22,045 nucleotides of DNA, taken from the NCBI GenBank assembly GCA_031270585.1, contig JAISXK010000132.1, forward strand, positions 1 to 22,045. Direction: 5' to 3'. Positions 14,805 through 22,045 of the stretch are shown piece after piece; the first letter of the stretch is position 1; each line of letters starts with the position of its first letter. The DNA is from Clostridiales bacterium. Its GTDB lineage: Bacteria > Bacillota > Clostridia > Christensenellales > CAG-138. Position numbers and translations under genes: made by a program. The notes beneath the pieces are model-generated. The model was not told the origin of the DNA, searched no databases, and saw nothing but the letters and a program-made list of their open reading frames with translations.

Positions 14805-16295
14805 ATGCCTTATGTCGGTTTGGATGTTGGCACCTCGGGCTGCAAGGCCTCCGTTGTGGATCATGCGGGCACTATACTGCGTTACGCGCACCGCGAATAC
14901 GCGCCGGTTTCCCCAAAGCCCGGCTATATGGAGATGGACGCGCGCATCGTATGGCAAAGCGCGCTGGCGGTTTTGCGCGATGTGGCGGCGGATGATATCA
15001 CGGCGCTCTCCATCGCCTCCTTCGGCGAAGCCGTTGTGTTGCTGGATGAAAGCGACAATGTGCTTTCCAATTCCATCTACTATTCGGATATCCGCGGCAG
15101 CGAAGAGGTGCGCGATATCCTAAGCGCTATGGATCCCGCGCAAGCGCAGGCCATCACCGGCACGGCAGCCAACCCCATGTATTCCGCCAACAAGCTTTTA
15201 TGGATTAAAAAGCATGACGCCGCGCTCTTTAAACAAGCAAGGCGCTTCATGCTCTTTGGCGATTATATCGGCTTTATGCTCACCGGCGAGCGGGTGATCG
15301 ATTACAGCCTGGCCTCGCGCACCATGCTCTTTGATATAAGGGATTTTTGCTGGTCGCAGGTATTGTCAAACGCGCTTGACCTGCCCGTTGACGGGTTCTC
15401 CCGCCCGGTGCGCACAGGCACGCCCATGGGCGTGATAACAAGGCGGATGGCGCAACAAACGGGGCTGAATAAAAACCTTCTGGTGGTAACAGGCGGGCAC
15501 GACCAGGCGCTCGCGGCGCTTGGCGGCGGCGCGCTTACGCGCGGCGACTCTGTGGATGGCATGGGCTCCAGCGAGTGCGTATCGCTCGTGATTGAAAAGG
15601 GAGATATCACGCCCAAAATGGCCGCATACAACTTCTGCTGCGAGCCCTATATATTTGAAAACACCTACCTCACGCTGGCGTTCAACGCCTCCTCAGGCAC
15701 GTCCATCCGCTGGTACCGCGATTGTTTTGAAGGCTGCCGGGCGATTGCGGCAAAGGAGCAAAATAAAAGCATCTATCGGATCATGGATGAAGACGCGCCC
15801 CCCGCGCCCACAAACCTGTTCTTTTTGCCGCATGTCAGCGGCTCCGGCACGCCCTATCTCGATTCGCATATGGGCGGCGCGCTACTGGGGCTTACAACCT
15901 CCACCGGCAAGCCCGACATATACAAGGCGGTGTTGGAGGGCATCTGCTACGAAATGCAATACAATGTGGAGCTGTTAAACGAGTGCGGACTCACGCTGGA
16001 CGCCATCACTGCGGTAGGCGGCGGCGCGCGCTCCGATACGCTTATGCAGATCAAGGCCGATGTGATGGCCCGCGAGGTCGGCACATTGCAAACCACTGAA
16101 ACCGGCACGCTGGCGCTATCGCTGCTATGCGCTTACGCCATGGGCGATATACCCGATTTAAAGGCCGCCGTCAGGCTGGCGGCAAGACCAGGCCGCGCCT
16201 ATACCCCCAACGAAAAAAACGCCGCCATATACCGCGAGCGTATGCATATGTACAGGCGCATGTATCCCGCGCTGAAAAACATTTTTACAAAGTGA
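14805..16295 (+). CDS. FGGY-family carbohydrate kinase (xylulokinase-like)
   Basis: This cytoplasmic sugar kinase uses ATP to phosphorylate a ketose or polyol. It is 496 aa, typical for FGGY kinases. The N-terminal ATPase-fold motif is VGLDVGTSGCKASVVD (4-19). The probable catalytic base is D233 in VVTGGHDQALAALGGG, and the C-terminal domain has AVGGGARSDTLMQIKADVMA, close to xylulokinase. The region PGYMEMDARIVWQSAL after the first strand is also xylulokinase-like. The ATG at 14805 lacks a strong Shine-Dalgarno. The next two genes are an aldolase and an isomerase, so the substrate is probably the ketose made by the isomerase, giving a ketose 1-phosphate for the aldolase. Xylulose cannot be excluded. 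The stop is joined to the GAGGT site of the next gene, 10 nt away. Confidence 0.87.
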   Translation: MPYVGLDVGTSGCKASVVDHAGTILRYAHREYAPVSPKPGYMEMDARIVWQSALAVLRDVAADDITALSIASFGEAVVLLDESDNVLSNSIYYSDIRGSEEVRDILSAMDPAQAQAITGTAANPMYSANKLLWIKKHDAALFKQARRFMLFGDYIGFMLTGERVIDYSLASRTMLFDIRDFCWSQVLSNALDLPVDGFSRPVRTGTPMGVITRRMAQQTGLNKNLLVVTGGHDQALAALGGGALTRGDSVDGMGSSECVSLVIEKGDITPKMAAYNFCCEPYIFENTYLTLAFNASSGTSIRWYRDCFEGCRAIAAKEQNKSIYRIMDEDAPPAPTNLFFLPHVSGSGTPYLDSHMGGALLGLTTSTGKPDIYKAVLEGICYEMQYNVELLNECGLTLDAITAVGGGARSDTLMQIKADVMAREVGTLQTTETGTLALSLLCAYAMGDIPDLKAAVRLAARPGRAYTPNEKNAAIYRERMHMYRRMYPALKNIFTK

Positions 16296-16305
16296 GGTAA
16301 CCCGC

Positions 16306-17271
16306 ATGGCGTTTGTAACCGACAAAGATCAAAGCAAAGCAATCATCTCCGCAGCCGTCGGCAAAAAGGTAAGTCTGGCGCTGTTTTGTACGGCAAGCTT
16401 TTGGAACACCGAGGCGATACTGCATGCCGCCGACACATTCGCCCGTGCGCACAACATCAAAAACATACCCGTTGTGGTGGCCATGACCAGCAACTATGCG
16501 CATATGCAACAGGCACGGCGCGTTACATACTCTAAAAACGCCAAAATCGGCCTGGAGGCCATCATGCGCTATTGCAAGCTCCTTTGCGACGGGCCCGACG
16601 CCCCCTACCGCAACGTAACCGCCATGACCCATCTTGACCATGCCGACCCCGCCGTGGATACCTGGGCGCTTACGGAATGCGCCGATCTGCTATCGAGCGT
16701 CATGTTTGACGCGCAGGCGTATCCCTACGAAGAAAATCTGCGCATGACAAAAGACTATGTAAAAAAATATGGCGGCGGCGTGCTGGTAGAAGGCATTGTG
16801 GAAGGGCTGGCCGTGGGCGGCGGACAGCTTGCGCGCCAAAACGATGATTATATCGACAAAGCCGTGCGCTTTGTAAGCGAAACCGGCGTGGATTTTCTGG
16901 TCGCCGATCTTGGCACCGAGCAGCAATCCGCCGGCACCGGGGCCGTATATTTAAAGGATAGGGCGCAGTCGCTCACAAAAAACCTGGGCCGCCCCATGCT
17001 GGTGCTGCACGGCGTATCCAGCCTGAAGGATGAGGATATCCGCGGCTTTTCGGACGATGGCGTTGTACGCGTGAATATGTGGACGCGTATCGTGCGCCAA
17101 TCGGGGCTGTACGCGGCGGAGCAACTGATCGCGCGCTACGGCAAAATGCAGCAAAACGACTTTGAGGCCACCGAATCCATGGCCTATATCAACGACAATA
17201 TCGCAAACGCATCCGCCTATATGCAAGAGGTGATGGGGCAATTAAATTACGCCGCTTTGGCCGGCAACTGA
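16306..17271 (+). CDS. Divergent class II fructose-bisphosphate aldolase-like protein
   Basis: This 321-aa TIM-barrel protein is in the class II (zinc) aldolase family, which cleaves ketose phosphates to dihydroxyacetone phosphate and an aldehyde. Conserved parts are D111 and H112 in THLDHADP (catalytic Asp and zinc His), SSVMFDAQAYPYEENL (130-145), VEGIVEGLAVGGG (161-173) and H235 in VLHGVSSL (zinc His). The third zinc histidine, normally in GTxHG, is missing: the segment reads GTEQQS (203-208), with Q206 at that place. The usual INxxTD phosphate loop is also altered (VRVNMWTRI). The protein may therefore use a different metal geometry, act on a different sugar, or not be an aldolase. GAGGT lies 7 nt before the ATG at 16306. 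It sits between the FGGY kinase and the isomerase-like gene. Confidence 0.78.
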   Translation: MAFVTDKDQSKAIISAAVGKKVSLALFCTASFWNTEAILHAADTFARAHNIKNIPVVVAMTSNYAHMQQARRVTYSKNAKIGLEAIMRYCKLLCDGPDAPYRNVTAMTHLDHADPAVDTWALTECADLLSSVMFDAQAYPYEENLRMTKDYVKKYGGGVLVEGIVEGLAVGGGQLARQNDDYIDKAVRFVSETGVDFLVADLGTEQQSAGTGAVYLKDRAQSLTKNLGRPMLVLHGVSSLKDEDIRGFSDDGVVRVNMWTRIVRQSGLYAAEQLIARYGKMQQNDFEATESMAYINDNIANASAYMQEVMGQLNYAALAGN

Positions 17272-17312
17272 ATAGTATAGACCAAAATATCAAACTGGAG
17301 GTAACGCCACCC

Positions 17313-18716
17313 ATGAAACTGACATTCGCACTTTATTTTGGCAACCGGGGTTTTTTCCCAGGGGAGCTTATCGACGGCGCGCGCGGTGAGGTGCGCGCGG
17401 CCGTCCACGCGCTGGGATACGATACCATCGAGATGAATCCTTCCCTCACCCGCTTCGGCGCGGTTGAAACCATGGCCGAAGGCCGTATCTACGCCAAGTT
17501 TTTAGAGGAAAACTGCGGCAAGTATGATGGCGTAATACTCTCGCTGCCAAACTTCGGCGACGAAAACGGCGCGTCCGTAGCGCTTCGCGACGCCAATGTG
17601 CCCATACTTTTGCAGGCATATCCCGATGAGTTTGGCAAGATGGATTTTGCAAACAGGCGCGACAGTTTCTGCGGCAAGCTCTCCATTGCGGATGTGTTCC
17701 GCCAGGCGGGCATACCGTTTACGGCGTTTACGCCGCATGTGTGCCATCCCGCCTCTGCGGATTTTAAGGAGCAACTGGGCAAGTTCGCATCCGTATGCAA
17801 TGTGGTAAGGCGCATGCGCCGCTTCAACGTGGGCGCGATCGGCGCGCGCACGACCGTCTTTAAGACCATTCGTTTTGATGAACTGGCGCTGCAAAATTAC
17901 GATATCAACACCGAAACGCTGGATTTGACGCAGCTGTATGCCTGTATGCGCGCCGTGGATAAATCCGGCGCCGCCTTCAAAGACGCCCGCGATAGAATAG
18001 CCAATGTTTCCGATTGCGGCGCCATGCCGCCGGAGCAGCTCGATAGCCAGGCGTGCCTGTATCTGGCCCTTAAAACCATCATCGGGGAATATGACCTGCA
18101 CGCGCTGGGCCTGCGCTGCTGGAACGAACTACAGGAAGAATACCGCATCGCCCCCTGTCTGGTGATGGCCATGCTGGGCGAAGAAGGCTTCCCCGTGGCG
18201 TGCGAGATGGATGTGTGCAACGCCATCGCCATGGCGGCGTTGCAGGCCGCTGCGGATGTGCCGCCCGTATGCATGGATTGGAACAACAACTACGGCGAAG
18301 ACCCGGATAAATGCATACTCTTCCACTGCGGATCCGTACCCCCCTCCCTGATGACGGAAAAGGGCGTCACCATATCCCACAAGATGTTTGATAAGGGCAG
18401 GGAGGATCAGGGCGGCGTAGGCTGGGGCTGTAACCAGGGCCGCATGCGCCCGGGCCCGCTGACGTATCTGAGCGCCAAAACGGAAGACGGCATACTCTGC
18501 TTCTATGTGGGCGAGGGCCGCATCACCGAAGACCCCATCGAGGACGCTTTCTTCGGCTGCGCGGGCGTAGCAGAAATCCCTTATCTGCAAAATTTGCTGC
18601 GCGGCATCTGCAACGAAGGATTCCGCCATCATGTGAGCCTCACCATGGCACATGTGGAGGACGCGCTGCGCGAAGCGTTTGAAACGTATTTGGGGTATGA
18701 TATCATAGAAATTTAG
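17313..18716 (+). CDS. L-fucose/L-arabinose isomerase-like protein (COG2407)
   Basis: This 467-aa protein resembles the FucI/AraA C-terminal family (COG2407), manganese enzymes that interconvert aldoses and ketoses. Recognisable segments are VILSLPNFGDENGA (74-87), VRRMRRFNVGAIGART (165-180), and GEEGFPVACEMDVCNAIAM (289-307). Candidate metal ligands are E298, D322 (CMDWNNN) and H338 (LFHCGS), by analogy to FucI; this is inferred, not proved. It is shorter than FucI (about 590 aa). GGAGGT is 10 nt ahead of the ATG at 17313, and the gap to the aldolase is 41 nt. As the third gene of the kinase-aldolase-isomerase operon, it probably does the first reaction of the pathway. The sugar is unknown and no transporter is visible. 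Confidence 0.8.
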   Translation: MKLTFALYFGNRGFFPGELIDGARGEVRAAVHALGYDTIEMNPSLTRFGAVETMAEGRIYAKFLEENCGKYDGVILSLPNFGDENGASVALRDANVPILLQAYPDEFGKMDFANRRDSFCGKLSIADVFRQAGIPFTAFTPHVCHPASADFKEQLGKFASVCNVVRRMRRFNVGAIGARTTVFKTIRFDELALQNYDINTETLDLTQLYACMRAVDKSGAAFKDARDRIANVSDCGAMPPEQLDSQACLYLALKTIIGEYDLHALGLRCWNELQEEYRIAPCLVMAMLGEEGFPVACEMDVCNAIAMAALQAAADVPPVCMDWNNNYGEDPDKCILFHCGSVPPSLMTEKGVTISHKMFDKGREDQGGVGWGCNQGRMRPGPLTYLSAKTEDGILCFYVGEGRITEDPIEDAFFGCAGVAEIPYLQNLLRGICNEGFRHHVSLTMAHVEDALREAFETYLGYDIIEI

Positions 18717-18740
18717 CCTGTAAAAGCCACGCTTTAACAG

Positions 18741-18784
18741 GGCTGTGATAAGGAAGTAAACTGGAAACGAACTTATCACGGCCT
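18741..18784 (+). other. Long imperfect hairpin after the isomerase gene
   Basis: GTGATAAG (18745-18752) pairs with CTTATCAC (18772-18779), and the stem continues outward through GGCT / GGCC with one G-U wobble, making about 12 bp around a 19-nt loop. No T run follows, so it is not a standard terminator. It lies 25 nt after the isomerase stop and may protect the 3' end of the transcript. Confidence 0.45.
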
Positions 18785-18803
18785 ACATGCGGGGGATCGC
18801 AGC

Positions 18804-18850
18804 AAAAAACAGAGGCGGGAAATCGACATGGTTTCCTGTCACTGTTTTTT
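18804..18850. terminator. Bidirectional-type intrinsic terminator
   Basis: AAAAAACAG (18804-18812) pairs with CTGTTTTTT (18842-18850), and an inner stem GGAAA / TTTCC (18818-18822, 18832-18836) closes the hairpin. The A run on one side and T run on the other let it end transcripts from either direction. It separates the sugar operon from the efflux operon. Confidence 0.6.
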
Positions 18851-18878
18851 CATTTCACGCCCACCAAACCAATAACCC

Positions 18879-18896
18879 TTCAAGGATATTTCAAGG
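18879..18896. repeat. Direct repeat TTCAAGG, 11-bp phase
   Basis: TTCAAGG occurs at 18879-18885 and 18890-18896, one helical turn apart, about 75 bp upstream of the efflux adaptor gene. It may be a regulator-binding site, but there is no second line of support. Confidence 0.3.
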
Positions 18897-18957
18897 TTAG
18901 CGCCTTATTCTGTTTCGGGAAAAGAGATTCTGATACGGAATACAGTGTTCCTGTTAC

Positions 18958-18965
18958 TTGGAGGG
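18958..18965 (+). promoter_or_regulatory. Ribosome binding site fixing the adaptor start
   Basis: TTGGAGGG overlaps an in-frame TTG at 18958 and lies 7 nt before another TTG at 18973. The purine core GGAGGG is downstream of the first TTG, so translation should begin at 18973. Confidence 0.7.
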
Positions 18966-18972
18966 CATTCAT

Positions 18973-21066
18973 TTGAAGCGTAAATCGTTTGTAAAACCAT
19001 CCTCGGCATCCCACACGGATGCCAACGCGGAGCTTATGGCGGCATTAGGCCTTGACAAAAAGACTCGCCGCATCACAAAAAAGCGGGTAACTTTGCTGGG
19101 AGGCGGGTTGCTATTGCTTTGCGCCATCATCTTTGGGGTGATCGCGTTGCTGCAAAATTCCAACAAACAGGCAAGCGCCAGCACGATCTATCGGGAATAC
19201 ACCGTGGAATACGGGGATATTATACTGGGGCAGACAGAAAGCTCCTCCATATCCCTCAACCGTGAAACGGTTACGTTTCCCGTATCCGCCGCCGTGGAAG
19301 AAATATATGTGAAGGCGGGTTCCTCTGTTAAAACAGGCGACCCTCTTATACGGTTGAATACAGATGATATAGAAGCCGGCCTGAAAAGCTACGATTTGCA
19401 GTTGGAAATCATGGCGCTTGAGGTTGAGCAAGCAAAATTACAGCTGGAAACCCGGCTTTTACAGGCGGAGCAACAACTTGAATCCAGCAAGGAGGCGGGC
19501 AGCCTCGCGAAAGATAACAGGGACTTGTCCATTGCCGAATTACAGCTGGCGTTGGAAAACGCGCAAACCTCTTTAAGCGCCGCGCAGGAGGATCTTAGCA
19601 AGTATTCCTCCTTAAGCGTTACATTTGAATCCGACTATAACCGTCTAAATAGCTTGCAGGATGCCGTAGACTATTGGGGAGAGCAGGCGAGCGACTTGCA
19701 AAGCGCCGCCAACAGCATCACGGATTATTCCGCATTGCGCAAAACAGCGGAGGAGGAATTGACCTCCGCATGGAAGCAGCTTACCAGCGCGGCGGTGAAT
19801 TTAGATAATAACTCTACTTTCAACACCTCTGCCGGTTCTCCCTCTGCCGTAACGTTGGCGACGAATATTGGCAACTATTACAGTATGCATACGCTCGCGC
19901 CGGGTACCATTGATGGCAGTTCGGGTACGACGTATAGTGATGCGCAAGCGACTATACAGGGCTGGCAAAACATATCCGGGCTTGACGATACCGCAAAATT
20001 TACAGTAAACGCTTTGCTGAACGCGCACAAAACCATGGAAACACAGGCGAAAAACGTGCGGGATTATACACAAAACGCCAGCGGTTCCGCCAGCAGCGCC
20101 GCCTCCGCAGAGGCCGCGCTTAAAAAGGCCCAATCGCTTCAAAGTACATATCAATCGGAATACAATTCATTTAAAACAGAATTCAGCGACAAATATGGAA
20201 ATGTTCAGGATATCGATGAACTGACGAAAAAAATAGCCACGCTTACGGCGGATGTGGCCACTGCAGAGCTCAACCTCACAAAGGCTGGCATCTCCGCGCA
20301 AACAGGTGAAACCAGCGCCAACCAAAAAAGCCAATCCGCGCTGAACGAGGCTTCCACCGCAAAAACCACCTATGAGCTGACAGAAATGGAACTTGCCCAA
20401 ACGGTGGAAGCTGCACAGGAACGTTATGACCAGCTTAACAGCCAGATTGAGGAAGCGCGCGGCGCGTTGACAGACGATGGCATCGTCTACGCCACCGTCA
20501 ATGGAATGGTATCCAGCGTAAATGTGGTGGTGGGCGACAGTGTATCCGTATCTATAGATAGCGAAACAAAGCGGCTTTCCCAATTTGCACAATTGCTCAC
20601 CATGACAAATGTATCGGACGTATATGTACCCATTACCATTTCGGAAGAAGATATTTTGAGCATATCCATCGGACAGGAGGCTTCCGTGACAATGGCGGCG
20701 TTTCCGGGGGAAACATTTGCCGCCGAAGTGGATACCATTTCCGTTGAAGCTTCGCGCACAGGCGCGGCCACGGTAAGCTACACGGTGGTGGTACGTTTTG
20801 CGGGAGAAAACGACCGGGATATGCTGGAGGGCATGAGCGCAAGCGTTACGCTGATACAGCGGGCCGTGCGGGATGTGCTCTATGTCAACGCGCAGGCGGT
20901 TACCAATACGGACGGCGTATCCATCGTACTGGTAAAAGGAGAGGACGACGCGGGCGTGCCCACAACAGTAAAAACAGGCTTTACGGACGGACAGTTTGTG
21001 GAAATCGTAAGCGGTCTTTCCGAAGGGGATGTTGTGCTGGCGGAAAGCGCGGTGGGAAGGCAATGA
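18973..21066 (+). CDS. MacA/HlyD-like efflux adaptor with very long coiled coil
   Basis: This membrane-fusion-type adaptor works with an ABC permease and ATPase to move a substrate across the envelope. The 697-aa product has a basic cytoplasmic N-terminus, one membrane helix (about 39-61), the first half of a lipoyl-like hairpin (about 95-130, AAVEEIYVKAGSSVKTGDPL), a very long alpha-helical coiled-coil section rich in Ala, Gln, Glu and Ser (about 135-495), the second lipoyl half (DGIVYATVNGMVSSVNVVVGD, written here as two runs: DGIVYATVNG and MVSSVNVVVGD), a beta-barrel (about 545-620) and a membrane-proximal domain. Ordinary MacA or YknX proteins are about 370-400 aa; the extra length is in the helical section, broken near 275-345 by a Ser/Thr/Gly/Asn-rich stretch. 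The TTG start at 18973 is set by GGAGGG. It overlaps the permease gene by 4 nt. The substrate is unknown. Confidence 0.82.
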   Translation: MKRKSFVKPSSASHTDANAELMAALGLDKKTRRITKKRVTLLGGGLLLLCAIIFGVIALLQNSNKQASASTIYREYTVEYGDIILGQTESSSISLNRETVTFPVSAAVEEIYVKAGSSVKTGDPLIRLNTDDIEAGLKSYDLQLEIMALEVEQAKLQLETRLLQAEQQLESSKEAGSLAKDNRDLSIAELQLALENAQTSLSAAQEDLSKYSSLSVTFESDYNRLNSLQDAVDYWGEQASDLQSAANSITDYSALRKTAEEELTSAWKQLTSAAVNLDNNSTFNTSAGSPSAVTLATNIGNYYSMHTLAPGTIDGSSGTTYSDAQATIQGWQNISGLDDTAKFTVNALLNAHKTMETQAKNVRDYTQNASGSASSAASAEAALKKAQSLQSTYQSEYNSFKTEFSDKYGNVQDIDELTKKIATLTADVATAELNLTKAGISAQTGETSANQKSQSALNEASTAKTTYELTEMELAQTVEAAQERYDQLNSQIEEARGALTDDGIVYATVNGMVSSVNVVVGDSVSVSIDSETKRLSQFAQLLTMTNVSDVYVPITISEEDILSISIGQEASVTMAAFPGETFAAEVDTISVEASRTGAATVSYTVVVRFAGENDRDMLEGMSASVTLIQRAVRDVLYVNAQAVTNTDGVSIVLVKGEDDAGVPTTVKTGFTDGQFVEIVSGLSEGDVVLAESAVGRQ

Positions 21067-22045
21067 TGCGTTTGAGCGAGCTGCTCCGGCTGGTGTGGAT
21101 CAATTTGATGGAGAATAAATTCAAAATGCTGCTCACAAGCCTTGGCGTCATCGTGGGCGCGGCCACCATTGTGTTGGTAATTGCCATTGGGCAAGGCAGC
21201 CAGGCGGATGTGTCGGAACAGTTTAAGAATCTCAATGCGGGCGCAATCGAGGTCAGCGTGGAAACCAGGATGCCCATTTCTTTCCCCATGGGCGGCGATA
21301 TGCCCTTCCCCAGCGAACCCGGTACAAGCCAGCGGGGGGCTTCCGCCTTTGGCGGGGCTTCCAATGGACCGCCCAACGCATCATTTGGCAATGCGGGCGG
21401 CTCTGCCGGTGCGCGCAGCGGCGGTGGCAATATGGCTCGTGCGCAGATGAATTCCGCAAGAATGACTTTGGATGATGTAAGCGACATCAAAACGCTCATC
21501 AGCGGCCTCAATGATGTGACGCTGCTGCAAAGCGGGGAAACCACCATACTGGGCGGTTCTTTGGAAGAAGAAAAAACCGTAACGGTGGCGGGCGTGTGGC
21601 CGGATTATCAATATGTGAGCAACCTCTCTTCGCTGTACGGGCGTTTCATAGATGAAACGGATGAGGACACCTATCACGCGGTTATCGGCTTTGCTCTGGC
21701 GGAGGAATTGTTTACTTATGCGCCCTACGCGTATGGGGACTATCTTGAAATAGATGGAAAAACCTATGAAATCATAGGCGTACTGGAAAGCATGGGTTCC
21801 GTATCCTCCGGGATCAGCCCCGATCAGGCGATCTATCTACCCTATGCCATAGCTGAAAAGCATATATTCGGCAGCACTTCCATGCCCCAGATGGCGGCAG
21901 TGGCGGAAGATATCAACGATGTGCCGCAAGCCATGACGGATATAGAGACCATTCTCACGGAAAATCATCCCAACGCATCCTTCCAGATAACCGACGCGGG
22001 CAGTGCGAAGGAAGTCGCTTCCAGCTCCGCAAACACATTGGCGTT
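21063..22045 (+). CDS. MacB/FtsX-type ABC permease, 3' end outside the window
   Basis: The first 327 residues of an ABC exporter permease are visible; the reading frame is open to the right edge. It begins with MMRLSELLRLVWINLMENK, then the first membrane helix FKMLLTSLGVIVGAATIVLV (about 20-42), and the MacB-type extracytoplasmic domain (GVWPDYQYVSNLSSLYGRFI, DYLEIDGKTYEIIGVLESMG). Unlike Gram-negative MacB it has no fused N-terminal ATPase, so a separate ATPase gene is expected just downstream. Between about 70 and 135 is a Gly/Ser/Asn/Pro/Met-rich low-complexity insert (GGDMPFPSEPG, GGASNGPPNAS, GARSGGGNMA). The ATG at 21063 overlaps the adaptor stop (ATGA), and a second ATG follows at once. 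The remaining membrane helices are not in the window. Confidence 0.85.
   Translation, partial: MMRLSELLRLVWINLMENKFKMLLTSLGVIVGAATIVLVIAIGQGSQADVSEQFKNLNAGAIEVSVETRMPISFPMGGDMPFPSEPGTSQRGASAFGGASNGPPNASFGNAGGSAGARSGGGNMARAQMNSARMTLDDVSDIKTLISGLNDVTLLQSGETTILGGSLEEEKTVTVAGVWPDYQYVSNLSSLYGRFIDETDEDTYHAVIGFALAEELFTYAPYAYGDYLEIDGKTYEIIGVLESMGSVSSGISPDQAIYLPYAIAEKHIFGSTSMPQMAAVAEDINDVPQAMTDIETILTENHPNASFQITDAGSAKEVASSSANTLA

Noticed and set aside
14473..15123. A 216-codon plus-strand frame bridging the end of rnfB and the start of the kinase gene
   Set aside because: It overlaps two well-supported genes and the terminator between them, and its translation has no family features.
18741..18784. Terminator call for the first hairpin after the isomerase gene
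   Set aside because: There is no T run after the stem; the hairpin at 18804-18850 with its T run fits better.
20167..21063. A 298-codon minus-strand frame opposite the efflux adaptor
   Set aside because: The plus strand has a good ribosome site, membrane helix and lipoyl/barrel domains; the antisense translation is His/Arg/Cys-rich and unlike any family.

Overview
The window looks like a piece of chromosome from an anaerobic, fairly GC-rich Firmicute of the class Clostridia. The support is a complete six-subunit Rnf complex, strong AGGAGG-type ribosome binding sites, TTG/GTG starts, TTGACA/TATAAT-like promoters, and families typical of clostridia (a cysteine-rich FMN alpha-hydroxy-acid oxidase, a COG2509 flavoprotein, a NusG-II/Gx protein pair). 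The genus cannot be fixed from the sequence. I see no tRNA, rRNA, CRISPR, insertion sequence or phage gene.

Region 1 (1-2417): a leftward operon of a dihydropyrimidinase/hydantoinase and a guanine deaminase (cut by the left edge), suited to salvage or catabolism of purines, pyrimidines or hydantoins. Its roughly 200-nt leader holds a perfect 38-bp palindrome and overlapping GC hairpins followed by a U tract. Region 2 (2305-3692): a single rightward MocR-type aspartate aminotransferase with its own promoter. Region 3 (3734-7088): a leftward operon of a COG2509 FAD dehydrogenase, an FMN alpha-hydroxy-acid dehydrogenase/oxidase and a sirtuin deacetylase, read from a near-consensus promoter.

Region 4 (7150-14685): nine tightly packed rightward genes forming an extracytoplasmic-flavin and Rnf operon. 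They encode a NusG-II domain protein, a Gx-family membrane protein resembling an ECF S component, an ApbE flavin transferase lipoprotein, an RnfG with two FMN domains, then RnfC, D, E, A and B and a terminator. The layout suggests that FAD is brought to the outer face, ApbE attaches FMN to RnfG (two sites) and RnfD (one site), and Rnf couples ferredoxin/NAD electron transfer to ion pumping. Placing rnfG ahead of rnfC and doubling its FMN domain are the most unusual features of the window.

Region 5 (14724-18850): a rightward sugar operon of an FGGY kinase, a divergent class II aldolase and a fucose/arabinose-isomerase-like protein. The set could isomerise, phosphorylate and cleave one unidentified sugar. 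The aldolase lacks one of the usual zinc-ligand histidines. Region 6 (18958-22045): the start of a MacA/MacB-like efflux or secretion operon, with a very large adaptor carrying a long coiled coil and a permease (cut by the right edge) that has a Gly/Ser/Asn-rich insert in its extracytoplasmic domain.
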